This document shows positions 23,618 through 34,600 of a stretch of DNA of 64,000 bases, one piece after another. The stretch is from Mytilus trossulus (lineage: Eukaryota > Mollusca > Bivalvia > Mytilida > Mytilidae), in assembly GCF_036588685.1 (NCBI RefSeq), contig NC_086379.1, positions 74,245,727 to 74,309,726 of the forward strand. The letters run 5' to 3'. How positions within the stretch are numbered: position 1 is the first letter of the stretch; each line of letters opens with the position of its first letter. The position numbers and the translations under genes were made by a program. A model generated the notes under the pieces. That model was not told the origin of the DNA. It did not search any database and saw only the letters and a list, made by a program, of their open reading frames with translations.

Positions 23618-25033
23618 AAAATACAAGAAGAAGAGAACAGAAAGAAAAGAGGCAAACGACGATCTAAATCAAGAAGCCGATCAAGATCCCCCGAACAACC
23701 AAAGCGAAGACACAAATCTCGGTCAAAATCTCCCGCTCGTAGACGGTCTAGAACTCCTTCACCTGAACGATATAGAACATCTGATCACCAAGATTTATAT
23801 ACAGAAGTATCGAAATCAAGTTATCGGAGGAATTCTTCAGCAAGTGGAGGCGATACAGCAGCTAAAATCGATGAAATGTTTTCTTTTTCATCCGACGCAA
23901 GTGCAAAACCCGGAGACGTTATATTACTACCTCCCGGGAAACATATTGATATGTCTCCGAGAAGGCGCGAATCATCTCCCATATGGCGAGAACCAAGTCC
24001 ACCACCAAGGAGAGACCCAAGTCCGACAAGAAGACGAGATCCAAGTCCGCCATCTAGACGAGATCCAAGTCCGCCTCCAAGGCGAGAACAAACACCACCA
24101 TTACGTCGAGATTCGACGCCCCCAAGACCAGAACGAAAGCCTATAAGTTCTATTCCATCTGAGTATGCATATGCATCGGTGATAAGACCATCTGAAGAGC
24201 CGATTGAAACCCCATCTGCATCACATTCTGCACTGGGTGTATCAATGTCAGAAAGACTTCAGAATATTGTGGACTCTGGACATACAACTGTTGTTCATGA
24301 CCTTGAAAAATATAAATCCGACGATATTCAATATCCTCCTAAAGGACAAAGTCTCTCAAGAACAAGTAAACCATACATGTCGAATAGAGACGATTATCCA
24401 TCATCATCAAATCGCTTATCTTCAACTGCGAAACCTGATCTATATAGGACGGATAGATATAGTTCTGATGACTTTAGGCGACCGTCTACTCCTCCAAATG
24501 ATATTCCAAACGAGACACCTGTTCCTACTCCACGCCATTCACTTATCAGAAGACCACAAACTCCCCCAAACGACATACCCATATCATCCCGTTCTGATAG
24601 ACCATCAACTCCTCCCTTTGATGGAGATGACATAAGCAGAAGCACCTCAACACCAGCACCAGATAGGAGAGTACCACCACCACCGCCTTTACCTCCAACA
24701 CAACCACAAAGCAATGATTCTAGACCAATGAATGCTCGTTACACGACAAACTTGGGGAATACACAGCATGCTCGAGCTGCTTTTTCTACACAAGTTCTGG
24801 AAGAGCTTAAAGAGAGACATCGAATGCCCGAGGCGTCTGTGGATGATGATGACGACACTGATTCCGCAAGAAATAGGGCTGTAAACTTTTCTGCTTCGCC
24901 ACCCGAAATAATTCCTAGATCACAACCTAATAGTCCCAGAGGATCTCAAAACTTAAACCCCGATGACCCTCCACAGGAACGTGCCCCACCCCCTCCTCCA
25001 CCTCCACCACCACCACCACCTTTACCAAAATAA
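23618..25033 (+). CDS. locus A, last coding exon: SR-like and proline-rich cytoplasmic tail
   Basis: Phase-0 exon after TTATTTTAG, 471 codons to TAA at 25031-25033. Residues 1-50 are Arg/Ser-rich (RRSKSRSRSRSPEQPKRRHK, then SRSKSPARRRSRTPSPERYR), like the RS domains of splicing factors. At 23987-24130 six perfect-length 24-bp units encode R[DE]x[ST]Px.R repeats (RDPSPTRR, RDPSPPSR, RDPSPPPR and so on), all proline-directed phosphorylation candidates. More TPPND/STPP motifs, a PPPPPLPP segment, an acidic patch (DDDDDTDSA) and a C-terminal run of about 14 Pro ending LPK follow. These are ligands for SH3, WW, EVH1 or profilin-type partners. The tail looks disordered. Vertebrate angulins (LSR/ILDR) also carry RS-rich tails, but no homology is shown here. 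The ATG at 23876 is internal. Confidence 0.8.
   Translation, partial: KIQEEENRKKRGKRRSKSRSRSRSPEQPKRRHKSRSKSPARRRSRTPSPERYRTSDHQDLYTEVSKSSYRRNSSASGGDTAAKIDEMFSFSSDASAKPGDVILLPPGKHIDMSPRRRESSPIWREPSPPPRRDPSPTRRRDPSPPSRRDPSPPPRREQTPPLRRDSTPPRPERKPISSIPSEYAYASVIRPSEEPIETPSASHSALGVSMSERLQNIVDSGHTTVVHDLEKYKSDDIQYPPKGQSLSRTSKPYMSNRDDYPSSSNRLSSTAKPDLYRTDRYSSDDFRRPSTPPNDIPNETPVPTPRHSLIRRPQTPPNDIPISSRSDRPSTPPFDGDDISRSTSTPAPDRRVPPPPPLPPTQPQSNDSRPMNARYTTNLGNTQHARAAFSTQVLEELKERHRMPEASVDDDDDTDSARNRAVNFSASPPEIIPRSQPNSPRGSQNLNPDDPPQERAPPPPPPPPPPPPLPK
23987..24130 (+). repeat. in-frame 24-bp coding repeat, 6 units
   Basis: Six consecutive 24-bp units start CGAGAACCAAGTCCACCACC and end CGAGATTCGACGCCCCCAAG plus ACCA, each encoding an 8-residue R[DE]x[ST]P motif. 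A likely slippage-grown phosphorylation-site array. Confidence 0.85.
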
Positions 25034-26715
25034 ATTAAAATGATGATGCTAGCAATTACATGGTTTTTGACTGACATATGTTTTATCTATCGAATTAGTC
25101 TTATGATATAAAAACGGGAAATGGCTACCGTAATAAAAAAAACTTGCTACATATCTTTTCTTATACTACAAATTTAACCCGAATATTTTAAATGAAAAAT
25201 AATATATACTTCTACACCATACCATGTAGAATGATCTTTGCAGTGTTGAAGAGTCCTATTACGCATGCATTTAGTGGGGAACATGAGTTGCATGTTCTGA
25301 TGGTGCCGCTTTTAAATTGAAACTGAATACATTTTTGTGGACAAAAATATTGAACTCGATAACAGTGTAATCATTATCCTCATATACTAGTAGGCTAACA
25401 TACTAACAAGGAAATGTTTCCCTAAAACAATTTTCGCAATCCAGTTTGACATTGATTGTGACACTTTATTTTGAAAAGTACGAATTGCAAGCAAATGTGT
25501 TAATGAATGAAACCAGAGGACGAATGTCATCAAAGCAATCAAAACTTGATATCTGCTTATCAAATTCAATGACGAGAATAGCTACATGTCGAGATGCTAC
25601 AAACTTATAAAAACATGCATGAATGTGTAGTGCTTAGTTTTACCTTTTTAGTTGACAATCACTAATCGCACATGCCCTTTTATACCCGAGAGCCAATTCC
25701 ATGACATTAGAAGGGGAAATCTGTGTATGATTATTTTATTATGATTTTTATCACTGTTAGTCATTTTTAAAAATATCATATTATTGTAGATCGCTGTATT
25801 GTTTGCCTAGACTTCAAAATTTAACTGTTTTATATACAGGGTGAATGCTTTAATTTCGCATGATGAATTGTAATAAACAAAAATAACCGGTTCTTGATGG
25901 AAGGAAGCTTTAACATTGTATTTTTTTATTATTTGAATCTAATAAGTATTCAGTGTAAAAATTGTATTGATCAAAAGCACACAAACTATGAAAGGGCTAT
26001 ATCTTATAGCGTGTGCCATGACTGATAGCCAAATATGGAACAAATTTATATACAATCTACAATTTAACGAATGAATTCTTGAAAAAAGTTTTAAAAAAAT
26101 AGTCGCCATAATCTCTCACCAATATATTATTTAATACATGTACCATACATATTGATGTTTGGGGACCAAGAAATACAGCAGCTGTATAACTCTTGTAGCA
26201 CACGAAGATAGTATCACTGTGTGTACAATACATTAATTTTTTTTTGTATCAGGTGCTTGAAAACTAGTTTACTAACATAGCTTCTTCCTGAATGAAGTTA
26301 TATATCACAAATAGATTGAAAAGATGAACATTTGTGTTTAAATTCCTTCTGGCTGGAAAATTCTTTACAACTCATGCTTTTTGGTCCTTTTTTGCAAAGT
26401 TAATGAGATGTTAATATTTTTATAGATTTTTTATGCATTGTTCATTTTTTTAAGAGCTTACTTGTAAATATGTCATGTAATCTACAAAGTACTTGCATTC
26501 ACTTGATACACATTTTAGTTTTGCACGCTTTACTTAACAAGAAATCATCAAAGATTCATTATCCTTGTTTGTCGGTTCCATTACTTTTATATATATTAAT
26601 TTTATTACTGTAAACGTTGAAGACGTTTTATATAAAGTATATGATATATCTTTTACAGTTATATATTTGTTATATTCATTTCAAATGAATAAATATATTT
26701 TGATAATAGAGTTGT
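25034..26715 (+). other. probable 3' UTR of locus A
   Basis: No ORF continues after TAA. AATAAA occurs close to the stop at 25132-25137, and a second one at 26688-26693 sits in a typical AT-rich context. Either could end the transcript; the first would give a UTR of about 120 bp, the second about 1.7 kb. Confidence 0.45.
26688..26693 (+). promoter_or_regulatory. candidate distal polyadenylation signal (AATAAA)
   Basis: AATAAA about 1.65 kb after the locus A stop, followed by a T-rich/GT-containing stretch (TATTTTGATAATAGAGTTGT). Canonical motif only; use is not shown. Confidence 0.4.
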
Positions 26716-26759
26716 CTCGCTTATGAATGAAATGAGATGTTAAGTGATACGAAGAGTGT

Positions 26760-27290
26760 TGCAAAACGTTAAATCACAAAAATACTGAACTCCGAGGAAA
26801 ATTCTTAACGCAAAGTCCATACTCACATGGCAAAATCAAATGACAAAACACATCCAACGAATGGACAACAACTGTCATATTCCTGACTTGGCATTTTGAC
26901 TACTGTTAAGTAGTTATCAAGGTACCAGGATTATAATTTAGTACGCCAGACGCGCGTTTCGTCTACATAAGAATCATTAATGACGTTCATGTCAAAATAT
27001 TTATAAGGCCAAACAAGTACAAAGTTGGAGAGCATTGAGGATCCAAAATTCCAAAAAGTTGTGGCAATACGACTAAGGTAATCTATGCCTGGGATAAGAA
27101 AATCCTTAGTTTTTTCGAAAATTCAAGGTTTAGTAAACAGGAAATTTATAAAGAGAACCACATTATTAATATTCATGTCAACACCACCAAAGTGTTGACT
27201 ACTGGGCTATTGATACCATCGGGGATGAAACGTCCACCAGCAGGGGCATCGGACAAGTGGTTTAAATAGTTATCAAGGTATTTTTATGAG
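26760..27290 (-). repeat. dispersed repeat with CCAGACGCGCGTTTCGTCTA core
   Basis: The left part (ACTGAACTCCGAGGAAAATT, AATGGACAACAACTGTCATA) matches 21735-21880 and, reversed, 39650-39800. The right part (CCAGACGCGCGTTTCGTCTA, TGGAGAGCATTGAGGATCCA, GAAACGTCCACCAGCAGGGG) recurs reversed at 43790-44035. Two repeat families may be fused or nested. Confidence 0.6.
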
Positions 27291-28376
27291 AAATCCATCA
27301 GAGTAAGATTATAAGTATTGCTATATGATAAATTTTAGTACTCAAATCAAATAATCCTTATGTGTGTTTTTTTAATTACAAATAACGCAGCAGTCTCGGT
27401 AAATATTGACGTTATGATAATGAAGCATACTTGTGTTTGTTACATAATATAAGTGGGTCCCCTTTTGACGTAGGGATACCTTATGTTTTTGAAAATTATA
27501 CTTGTCTTTTGAGTTCTGGTTCGTCTCATACAATCTTGTCCGGGCCATTACCTATTCTTATCTTTTGATACTTCATGGCCTTGCATGGATGTGTGCCTCA
27601 AGACCAATGTGTGTCGCATATCATTATGACCTTCCTCCGACTTTGAACTTCGACATCAAGGTCATTATATCAAGATTGTGAATTTTGGATTTACTGAGAA
27701 AAGAAGGATTTTCGTAAAAAATATGAAGAATAACAATTGAAGTGCTGGAAATGTTCTATAATTTTCGCCATCTGTTAGGAATGGTGTCCATTATTTTCTT
27801 CCTTAAATAATTTCAATATTAGATCGTGTTTTTTCCTGTTTTGTAATAGTCTAACAACATGATTTCTTATTCTTATGATCTATTTACATCTTGAAAACCA
27901 TACTTCCTGTATTCTTATATCCTTCAATAATTGATTTTTGTATTATCAAAAACGCATATAGAGTAGATAAGGCATTAAAGTACCACGCCTAATATGTAAA
28001 TATCGTCGATTATTTATCAGTCTGAACGAATATTTACGTTGTCACTTGTATTTTAAACTATTTCCAACAGTTTTGATGCTTTAATTGACGTCATGACGTC
28101 AGCTTATTGATTTTAAACGACTTCAATAGGTGTTGTGTCATTAAGTTTTGTATGTAAATTTAGAATATAGATTTTTTTCTACTTTCTTTTGTTATACCAT
28201 TGAAATAGTTTCAGCAGTATTTGATAATGACACTACGTATTTCTCAAATCGACAGATACAGTCCATTTGATGTACAATAAAAATGAAGGATCTTAAAGTA
28301 TCAAATCAAAAAAGACACTCAAAACGTGTTCTGTTTTCACCCTTGAAGTGCTTTATATTTTGTCATCATGAGGTGT
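27291..28376. other. non-coding region
   Basis: AT-rich, no gene or assignable repeat. A TGACGTCATGACGTCA tandem palindrome lies near 28085. Confidence 0.4.
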
Positions 28377-28979
28377 TTTAAGGTGGTATGGGAGTCTAAA
28401 ATAAAAATGATAGAATTTGTTCATACTTTGTCAAAATGTAGTATCTATTGATACATGTTCAAAACTGTTATAAAAATGATAGGTCACCGCGCATTTTCTC
28501 AAGCCACAGGTTGTGACAAAATGACAAATTTTGTATGGATTATACAGGAAAAAACAACATTTTGTGAATAGAAACTAAACAAAATGATAGAATTGTAAAA
28601 TTAATTAGGAAAAGATTGCTTTCAAACAATGCTTTGAGAATATCAAAAGAAAAGATAGGGTCACCGTACGTTTTTTCCGGCTAAAAGACAAAATAGGAAA
28701 ATTTCATGTAGAGTCCTTCAGAAAATGCACTGTTTTAGAGTTACCTCCCCTTAAATTGCCAATTTGAAAATATTAAAAAAACAACCAAAAATAATCTACA
28801 CTTGTGAAAATATTAATATTTATATGTTATATTCTTATAAATTGGTTCTTTTAAATGAAAATTCACATTACAAATCTGCATTCCTGCATCAAATTTTGCT
28901 AATTTGATAGAAAATATGGACCTTAGATTCTCTGTTTTTTACAATCCAAGATGGCGAAAGACACCTATACCACCTTAAA
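28377..28979. mobile_element. 603-bp MITE with TTTAAGGTGGTAT ends
   Basis: Terminal inverted repeats of about 20 bp: TTTAAGGTGGTATGGGAGTC at the left, and at the right the inverse of TTTAAGGTGGTATAGGTGTC, with two mismatches. TTAA sits at both edges, which could be a piggyBac-type target or part of the repeat itself. Non-coding. The interior has GGTCACCG motifs and GTTACCTCCCCTTAAATTG, which recur in the diverged relative at 61010-61560. Confidence 0.7.
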
Positions 28980-29002
28980 TACATTATAGTATACATTTCA
29001 TA

Positions 29003-29306
29003 AGGCATGATATGATTACCAATGAGACAACTACCCTTCAGAGACTAAATGACAGGTTTAAGTAACTAGAGGTAACTGCCAGGGTTTCAACAACAATCAA
29101 GACCCATACCGTATATTAGCTATAGAAGACACAGACATGAAAACGAACGTGCCATATAATACGTGATTTACGTACAATACACAAATAACGAAAATCAAAC
29201 ATGATGAACAGTAACCAGCGACAAACCACCATATTACAGACCGCTGACTAAAAAATGGCATATATAGAATGATTATGTGGTGTGGGTAAACATGTTTGTG
29301 AATTGT
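29003..29306 (+). repeat. diverged copy of the AATGAGACAACT dispersed repeat
   Basis: GCATGATATGATTACCAATG then AGACAACTACC opens the copy. TTTCAACAACAATCAAGACC and TGTGGTGTGGGTAAACATGT later in it match the order in the 3294 and 45600 copies. Confidence 0.55.
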
Positions 29307-29799
29307 GAGCATGATTTACCCTGCGCCATTCATTATGTTCATTTTCAAACTCCAGGAACCTGTAATTCAGTGATAATCGTTGGTTCATGTTTACCATGAT
29401 TGTTTTTCGTTATTGTTTTTTTGTGTAAATCAGTATGTTGGTTTCGATTTTTATTTGTTTCACACTCCATATATATCTTGCTATGCGTTATGAGTTTTGT
29501 TTAATGATGAAGGCCCTTGGTGACCTGTAATTGTTTGCATCTTTGTCTTCTGGTCTTTAATTGATAGTAAACATATCATATCCCCTTAGTTTTCATATAA
29601 TAGTAATTGTAAACAAACTCAAATGCCAAACAGCTAGTTGACCAATACACAAGCAATTGTAAGTTAAAGTTCAGATTAACAAACGAATTGCAACAAGTTA
29701 TTCCTGTGGGTACCAATTGTGCCCTTTTAACAGCGGACGTTTTACTGTGTTATATAAATTATAGATATGGTAAACTCAGTTATAAATTTAAAAAAAAAC

Positions 29800-30120
29800 A
29801 GCAATAAGTGTCCTTTCCCAAACAGAGACATTTCAGTTTTACACTAAAACTTTACACAAAAAAATTACGAAAAATGGATGATTTTTCTTCATCTAATAAT
29901 GATTTGTCCTTTATCTGTAGTGACTTTTTGTATTTTTATGAATGTAATCGTTTTACTGGTAAATTATTAAGTCAAGGATTCCGTTACCACAAATTACTTT
30001 TCCAAATTCTTCTTTACAGATACAGAAATTTTAAGTGAAAATATTGTCCTATCTTTTTAAAATTGCAAATGGGATTTTGTACGGAGATCTTGCTTATCGT
30101 ACACTTAGATTTAGATACGA
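29800..30120 (+). pseudogene. relic of Penelope-like RT, C-terminal region
   Basis: One frame gives KLRKMDDFSSSNNDLSFICS, then RFTGKLLSQGFRYHKL, recalling the KRDDF...NFPFICS and LTGKLLKQGYRYHKL segments of this RT family. Further on, GILYGDLAYR recalls the ..EFYGDLVYKFRK segment after a frameshift. Heavily decayed. Confidence 0.45.
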
Positions 30121-30719
30121 TCCGAGTTAACATAATATATCCTTTATATAAAATTATTCTAAATGGTTAAACATTAGAATTAGATCTTTGCAAAATGTTT
30201 TCATTTGTTTTCAAATAAAAAATAAAACAACATACACATTTATATTAATTACAAATATTTTTTTAGATTAAAAGGGAATGATTTATTTATCAAATTAATT
30301 AATTTGTAAAATTGGAAAATGACGTAATTTTGGTTTTAAACATATAAGCATATTTTTCCAAAAAAAATACCTATATAGATATGGAATCGAGTTGTCCTTT
30401 TGATCAATAATTGTGTCGATTGCATTAGAAAATAGAAATGTTTCACGTAAGTTATAACCCCGTCAACGCCAAAATGAAAGAGAACGAGCTATTGTTGAAT
30501 TTGGAGATAGACTTTTTCAAAAAATTATCGGCACGAACTGTGCGCCTCTCCTTGTCGACCTCTTCTTATTTTCATACGAATCGGAGTTTCTTCAAACACT
30601 TGTCAAAAACAAGAAGATCAGAGTAGCCAGGCCATTTAATTTCACATTTAGAATATCTCATCTGAAATAAACATTAGAAATATGGTGAAAAAATATTATA
30701 TATAAAGTATTGCAGCATA
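30121..30719. other. non-coding region
   Basis: Very AT-rich. No gene or repeat recognised. Confidence 0.4.
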
Positions 30720-30892
30720 TTGAAGAAAGAATTATTTAATGATAAAAGACAAAATAAGACCTCTGGAAATAAACTTAGAACATATCGATTATTTAAACCA
30801 AATTTTAATTTTGAGCCTTACTTATTGAAGTTACCATATATTCAAAGATGTGTTTTAACAAGATTTAAAATTGGAGCTCACAAACTTGAAAT
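30720..30892 (+). pseudogene. LINE pol relic, C-terminal part, first segment
   Basis: The frame reads NKLRTYRLFKPNFNFEPYLL, then CVLTRFKIGAHKLEIEI. This is the region before the zinc-binding motif in LINE pol proteins; compare KLRISDHNLNIEKGRH in the LINE at 17630-19870. It is cut off by the repeat inserted at 30893. Confidence 0.55.
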
Positions 30893-31485
30893 AGAAATAA
30901 AGGCAACAGTAGTATACCGCTGTTCAAAACTCATAAATCCATGGACAAAAAACAAAATCGGGGTAACAAACTAAAACCGAGGGAAACGCATTAAATATAA
31001 GAGGAGAACAACGACACAACACTGAAATGTAACACACACAGAAACGGACTAAGCATCAGACAAAATCCCACGAGAATAACAAATACAACATCAAAACCAA
31101 ATACATGAATTTGGGATAGACAAGTACCGTTACACGTCTTATCGCAAGTTGTACAGCACTTGAAAAAGGTTGTGTCAAATACGGCTATGTTTTTATGCTT
31201 TGGATAAAAACATCCTTATTATTTAGAACAATTAATGCTTTTGCAAACAGTAAATTTTATACAATGAATATAAAAGAGATAAACATAATGAAACTGAAGT
31301 ATTAACTAATTACAGAAAACTAGACCCGAATACATAATGCATAGACCAACACAGAATAGACACACCCGACTCAGTCCAGGCCTCAACGCAATAAATCATA
31401 AAAAACTGACGTCACATACGATGGCGAAAAGGCACAAAAATTGCGTCACATTTGAATTTATGAAATTTCTGAAAAGGTCGTTCCT
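30893..31485 (-). repeat. dispersed repeat inserted into the LINE relic
   Basis: Begins GGCAACAGTAGTATACCGCT then GTTCAAAACTCATAAATCC, like 21110-21265, and continues with CAGAAACGGACTAAGCATCA. It ends near 31485, where LINE homology resumes. Orientation is given relative to the 39340 and 44270 copies. Confidence 0.6.
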
Positions 31486-31765
31486 TTAATATTAAACTAG
31501 AAACTCTGTAATGAGGAAATAGAAGATGAGATGCATTTTCTTTTAACATGTTAAACTTTGGATAATGTTAGAAATCCCTTTCTAAGCAAAATATATAGTA
31601 AAAATAAAAATATTTCAAAACTTGATAACGAATCTCTTTTTATTTGGCTAATGGGAAATTGAGATAAAAACGTTTTGATAACAATTTATCAATTACTAGA
31701 GGTTTTAGATATAAACAGAAATACAATTTTAAATTAGATTTCTCTATTTAAAGATATAGAATGAT
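31486..31765 (+). pseudogene. LINE pol relic, second segment after the insertion
   Basis: The frame reads ETLCNEEIEDEMHFLLTC with a stop nearby, then RNPFLSKIYSKNKNISKLDN and ESLFIWLMGN. LCNE-IEDE-HFL-C is the zinc-binding tail motif of LINE pol. It continues from the HKLEIEI point at 30892, showing a single old copy split by the 30893-31485 repeat. Confidence 0.55.
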
Positions 31766-32343
31766 ATGTATGATCAAATATGTATTCACATTAGTTATTT
31801 CTTTTACATTAAATACATTATTAGTATACTATGAGGTGTCCTGTCCAATAAAGGGACCGTAGTAAAAGACAATTGGTCTTATCATATTATATATTTTTAT
31901 CATTACAAACTGCCTACTTCATTTGCTTTAATATTTTATATCAATCAATTAAATCAAAATCAATCATATTATGTGCTTTGTTAAACCTATTTTTCATTTA
32001 CTTTACATCAGTTATGTTTGAAAATTATATTGTAATTATTCTGCTCATTTTGGGCGCCGTGATTGGCAAATAAAATATTTGTTTGTTGTTAGTTTGTATA
32101 TAAGAATGAAAGACAAGAATATATAATTTATCATATAATAACACAATTACGGAATGTATAAGTTCAGAGCCACGTTAAATGGATAGCACCAAAGGACAGA
32201 CTTAATAGTAAAAGTAATATTCATAACGACAAATAAAAGAATACTATAACACGTTATAAAGATAATAAACAACGTCAGTACCGAGGATCTATACTTCAAG
32301 AACATCGTGCATTATTTATGAAGTTGATACGGAATATTTATCA
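31766..32343. other. non-coding region
   Basis: AT-rich, with a 66-codon hydrophobic ORF (31873-32073, plus) that I do not support as a gene. Confidence 0.35.
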
Positions 32344-32740
32344 ACAAGGTCTTTAAACCTTCCGATGGACTTTTTTTTTATAAAAAGGACGAGACGTCCT
32401 TAGACATCCCCCTGGTTCATCAAATTTCTGCTCAGAAAATGGTGACGTTTTAAAAAGTCTAAGTAGCAACAGCATGCTATTGAATACCGAATAAGTTGGG
32501 AAATGGTATACTGCTACTAAGGTGAAGGAGATTGATAATTTCAAAATTAAATTGTCTCGTTTGTCATTGATTCTTGAACTGAGATGACCGTGTATGTCAA
32601 ATTTGAGGTACCGGTATAAGTCTACAAATGAGGCAGAGGAAGCCGTGTCTATTGTTTCTTTAATTTCAAGTTCCTGGGGATATATAAATGGAATCCAATC
32701 AGAAAAGAATGGATTGATAATGACTATGTACCTATACATC
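32344..32740 (-). pseudogene. relic of Penelope-like RT, core region
   Basis: On the minus strand the frame reads IYPQELEIKETIDTASSASF, then VDLYRYLKFDIHGHLSSR and INDKRDN. It aligns by eye with IYPIELQIKD...SASYLDLHLEI and LYDKRDD at 1850-2000, so both derive from one family. After KRDN the match breaks into other frames (SSIPF/NLFG-like). The YIDD box itself is not kept. Confidence 0.6.
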
Positions 32741-32862
32741 CCGTCATTATGCCATGGTAAATTTTTGTTTATATATCTGTTTGTTTTTATAGTGATTAAG
32801 AAAATAACACAGCGTTCTCTGCTGTATCCCTATTTTTTTACATATTTATCTTATATATGTAT

Positions 32863-33075
32863 TATAAGTGTCAATATAATGGAAATGTATACGACTGTCA
32901 TACAAGTGAGAGGTCTAGCTAGCTATAAAACCAGGTTTAATCCACCGTTTTTGTATGAGAAAATGTCTATTCCAAGTCAGGAATATGACAGTTGCTGTCG
33001 TTTTGCACTTTGATTAGGGGCTTTCCGTTTCAGTTTCCCCCGGAGCTCAGTATTTTTGTGAATTTACTTCTTGGA
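32863..33075 (+). repeat. dispersed repeat (GACTGTCATACAAGTGAGAG family)
   Basis: GTGTCAATATAATGGAAATG, then GACTGTCATACAAGTGAGAG and ACCAGGTTTAATCCACCG, ending GATTAGGGGCTTTCCGTTTC. Matches in order 35255-35345, 35560-35690 and 39585-39880. It directly abuts the Tc1-like relic. Confidence 0.6.
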
Positions 33076-34250
33076 ATGTTTGCAGTAGAAAAGACTCAAA
33101 TGCAGGTTGCACATCTGTATAATGTATCTAGAATGACTAGTGGAAGGTCAAGTGAAACTACGTTACGTCAAGACAGACACATTTTCATTATTCATCTCCA
33201 GAATTTGTTCAAAATGGCGTAACAAACTGCTCGACAAACCAACGGAAGAAAAAAACAATAAAATATCCGGACAAACAGTTCGTAGGCGACAGCGTCAATT
33301 CAAGTCAAAGAGTTTGTCGTCCGTTGAAAGGACATATCCTTAGATAGCTAGCATTTGATTTTTATGGTGGAATCGGTCAGGGGGATCTAGGATGATTTGT
33401 TTTTAATTATGTCCTGAATTTTAAGTAATGAAAAGGCAGGCTGAGCAACTTTACAAAAACTGTATGTAAAAAAAGGTCGGGATGAAATAAAATAAAAGGC
33501 AGGACCGAATAAAGTGAGAAAAAAAACAAGTACAGAGATAACAACTTAAAAAACTTGAAGGACAACATTTCTTATTGTAGCCCCACATAAAAATCAAATG
33601 GTAGCTCCCTACGCAGCCTCACAGGGCGATTTCAATGAACTCAAATACGGTTCAATGCAAAAGTCGACCATTAATTGAACCGATGCCGATGAATAGAATT
33701 TCAACTTCAAATTTTACGACGCCGGACCCAGACTATACAGGAGACGCAATGAACGACTTTTTTAATGCGTGCGTGCAAGAAACAGATCGTTTTTGGTAGT
33801 GGTGGAATTATGTTATGGGCGGAATAACCTACAAATCACTGAGCTCAAAAACATTGATGGCAATCTAATCGCAACAAGGTATAAGGAAGAAATTCTGGCT
33901 TCTGTCGTTCTCCTGTTTCACCAGGGGGATCGTTTGAACCAATTTTTTCAGCAGGACAATTGTTCAGTTGCACATATTTCGATGAATGTTTAGAGAATAA
34001 TCATGTTCGTGTGTTGCTATAGTCACCGATGTCTCAAGATTTATTGCCAATCGAATATCTTTGGGACGAATTTGGACGACGTCAGAAATAATCGAAATCC
34101 ACTGTAAACGTAATCCCAGCTCCGAACAACTGTATCAGGGAATGAAACACTTCCCTCCAGACTTTATTCGACGACTCAATGCAACGGAAGTTTCAGGCGG
34201 TCACAAATGCAAGAGCAGGTCATGCACGGTATTGACAAATTAAATTGAAA
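33076..34250 (+). pseudogene. Tc1/mariner-like transposase relic
   Basis: Several frames must be joined. The N-terminal DNA-binding part gives VEKTQMQVAHLYNVSRMTSG and LRQDRHIFIIHLQNLF, then TARQTNGR and a TVRRRQRQF-type stretch. The catalytic part gives RRNERFFNACVQETDRF, VVVELCYGRNNLQITE, GNLIATRYKEEILASVVL, FQQDNCSVAH (second catalytic Asp), then SQDLLPIEYLWDEFGRR and FQAVTNARAGHARY at the end. The order and spacing fit a Tc1-type transposase of about 340 residues. At least four frameshifts or stops make it dead. No clear terminal inverted repeats were found, partly because repeats abut it. Confidence 0.75.
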
Positions 34251-34403
34251 AGTATACTCATCCTGTTAAAATTATCCAAAAATGTGCAATATTGTTTCAA
34301 ATAGAGAACACTTGTTATTTTTCTCTTCAAATGAAATTTTTAAGCTAACGATTATACTAACTTAATGTTATATTTGTTTGGTTATAAAACAATATATATA
34401 ATC

Positions 34404-34600
34404 TTACAAACAGGTGACCTCTCTTTTTTGCATAGTATGTAAAAAATCGTAAGCTGGCACTAAAAGAACATCACCGTCTGAAAAAGGAATATTAACAATA
34501 TGAAAAGAAAAATTGTCCGTTTCATCGAGTTCTCGATTAAAACTGAAATATCTAAAGTAAGGAATGTACAGTTTCATGTTTTTCTGTTCAAAGGACAATA
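34404..34600 (-). pseudogene. short relic of Penelope-like RT
   Basis: The minus strand reads DETDNFSFHIVNIPFSDGDV then LLVPAYDFLH, recalling the KRDDFNF-IVNFPFLDGDVP...SYGVYIS segment of the family. Short and degraded. Confidence 0.4.

Noticed and set aside
23844..24714. ORFs of 100-143 codons overlapping the locus A last exon
   Set aside because: Other-frame and antisense shadows of the RS/proline-rich coding sequence.
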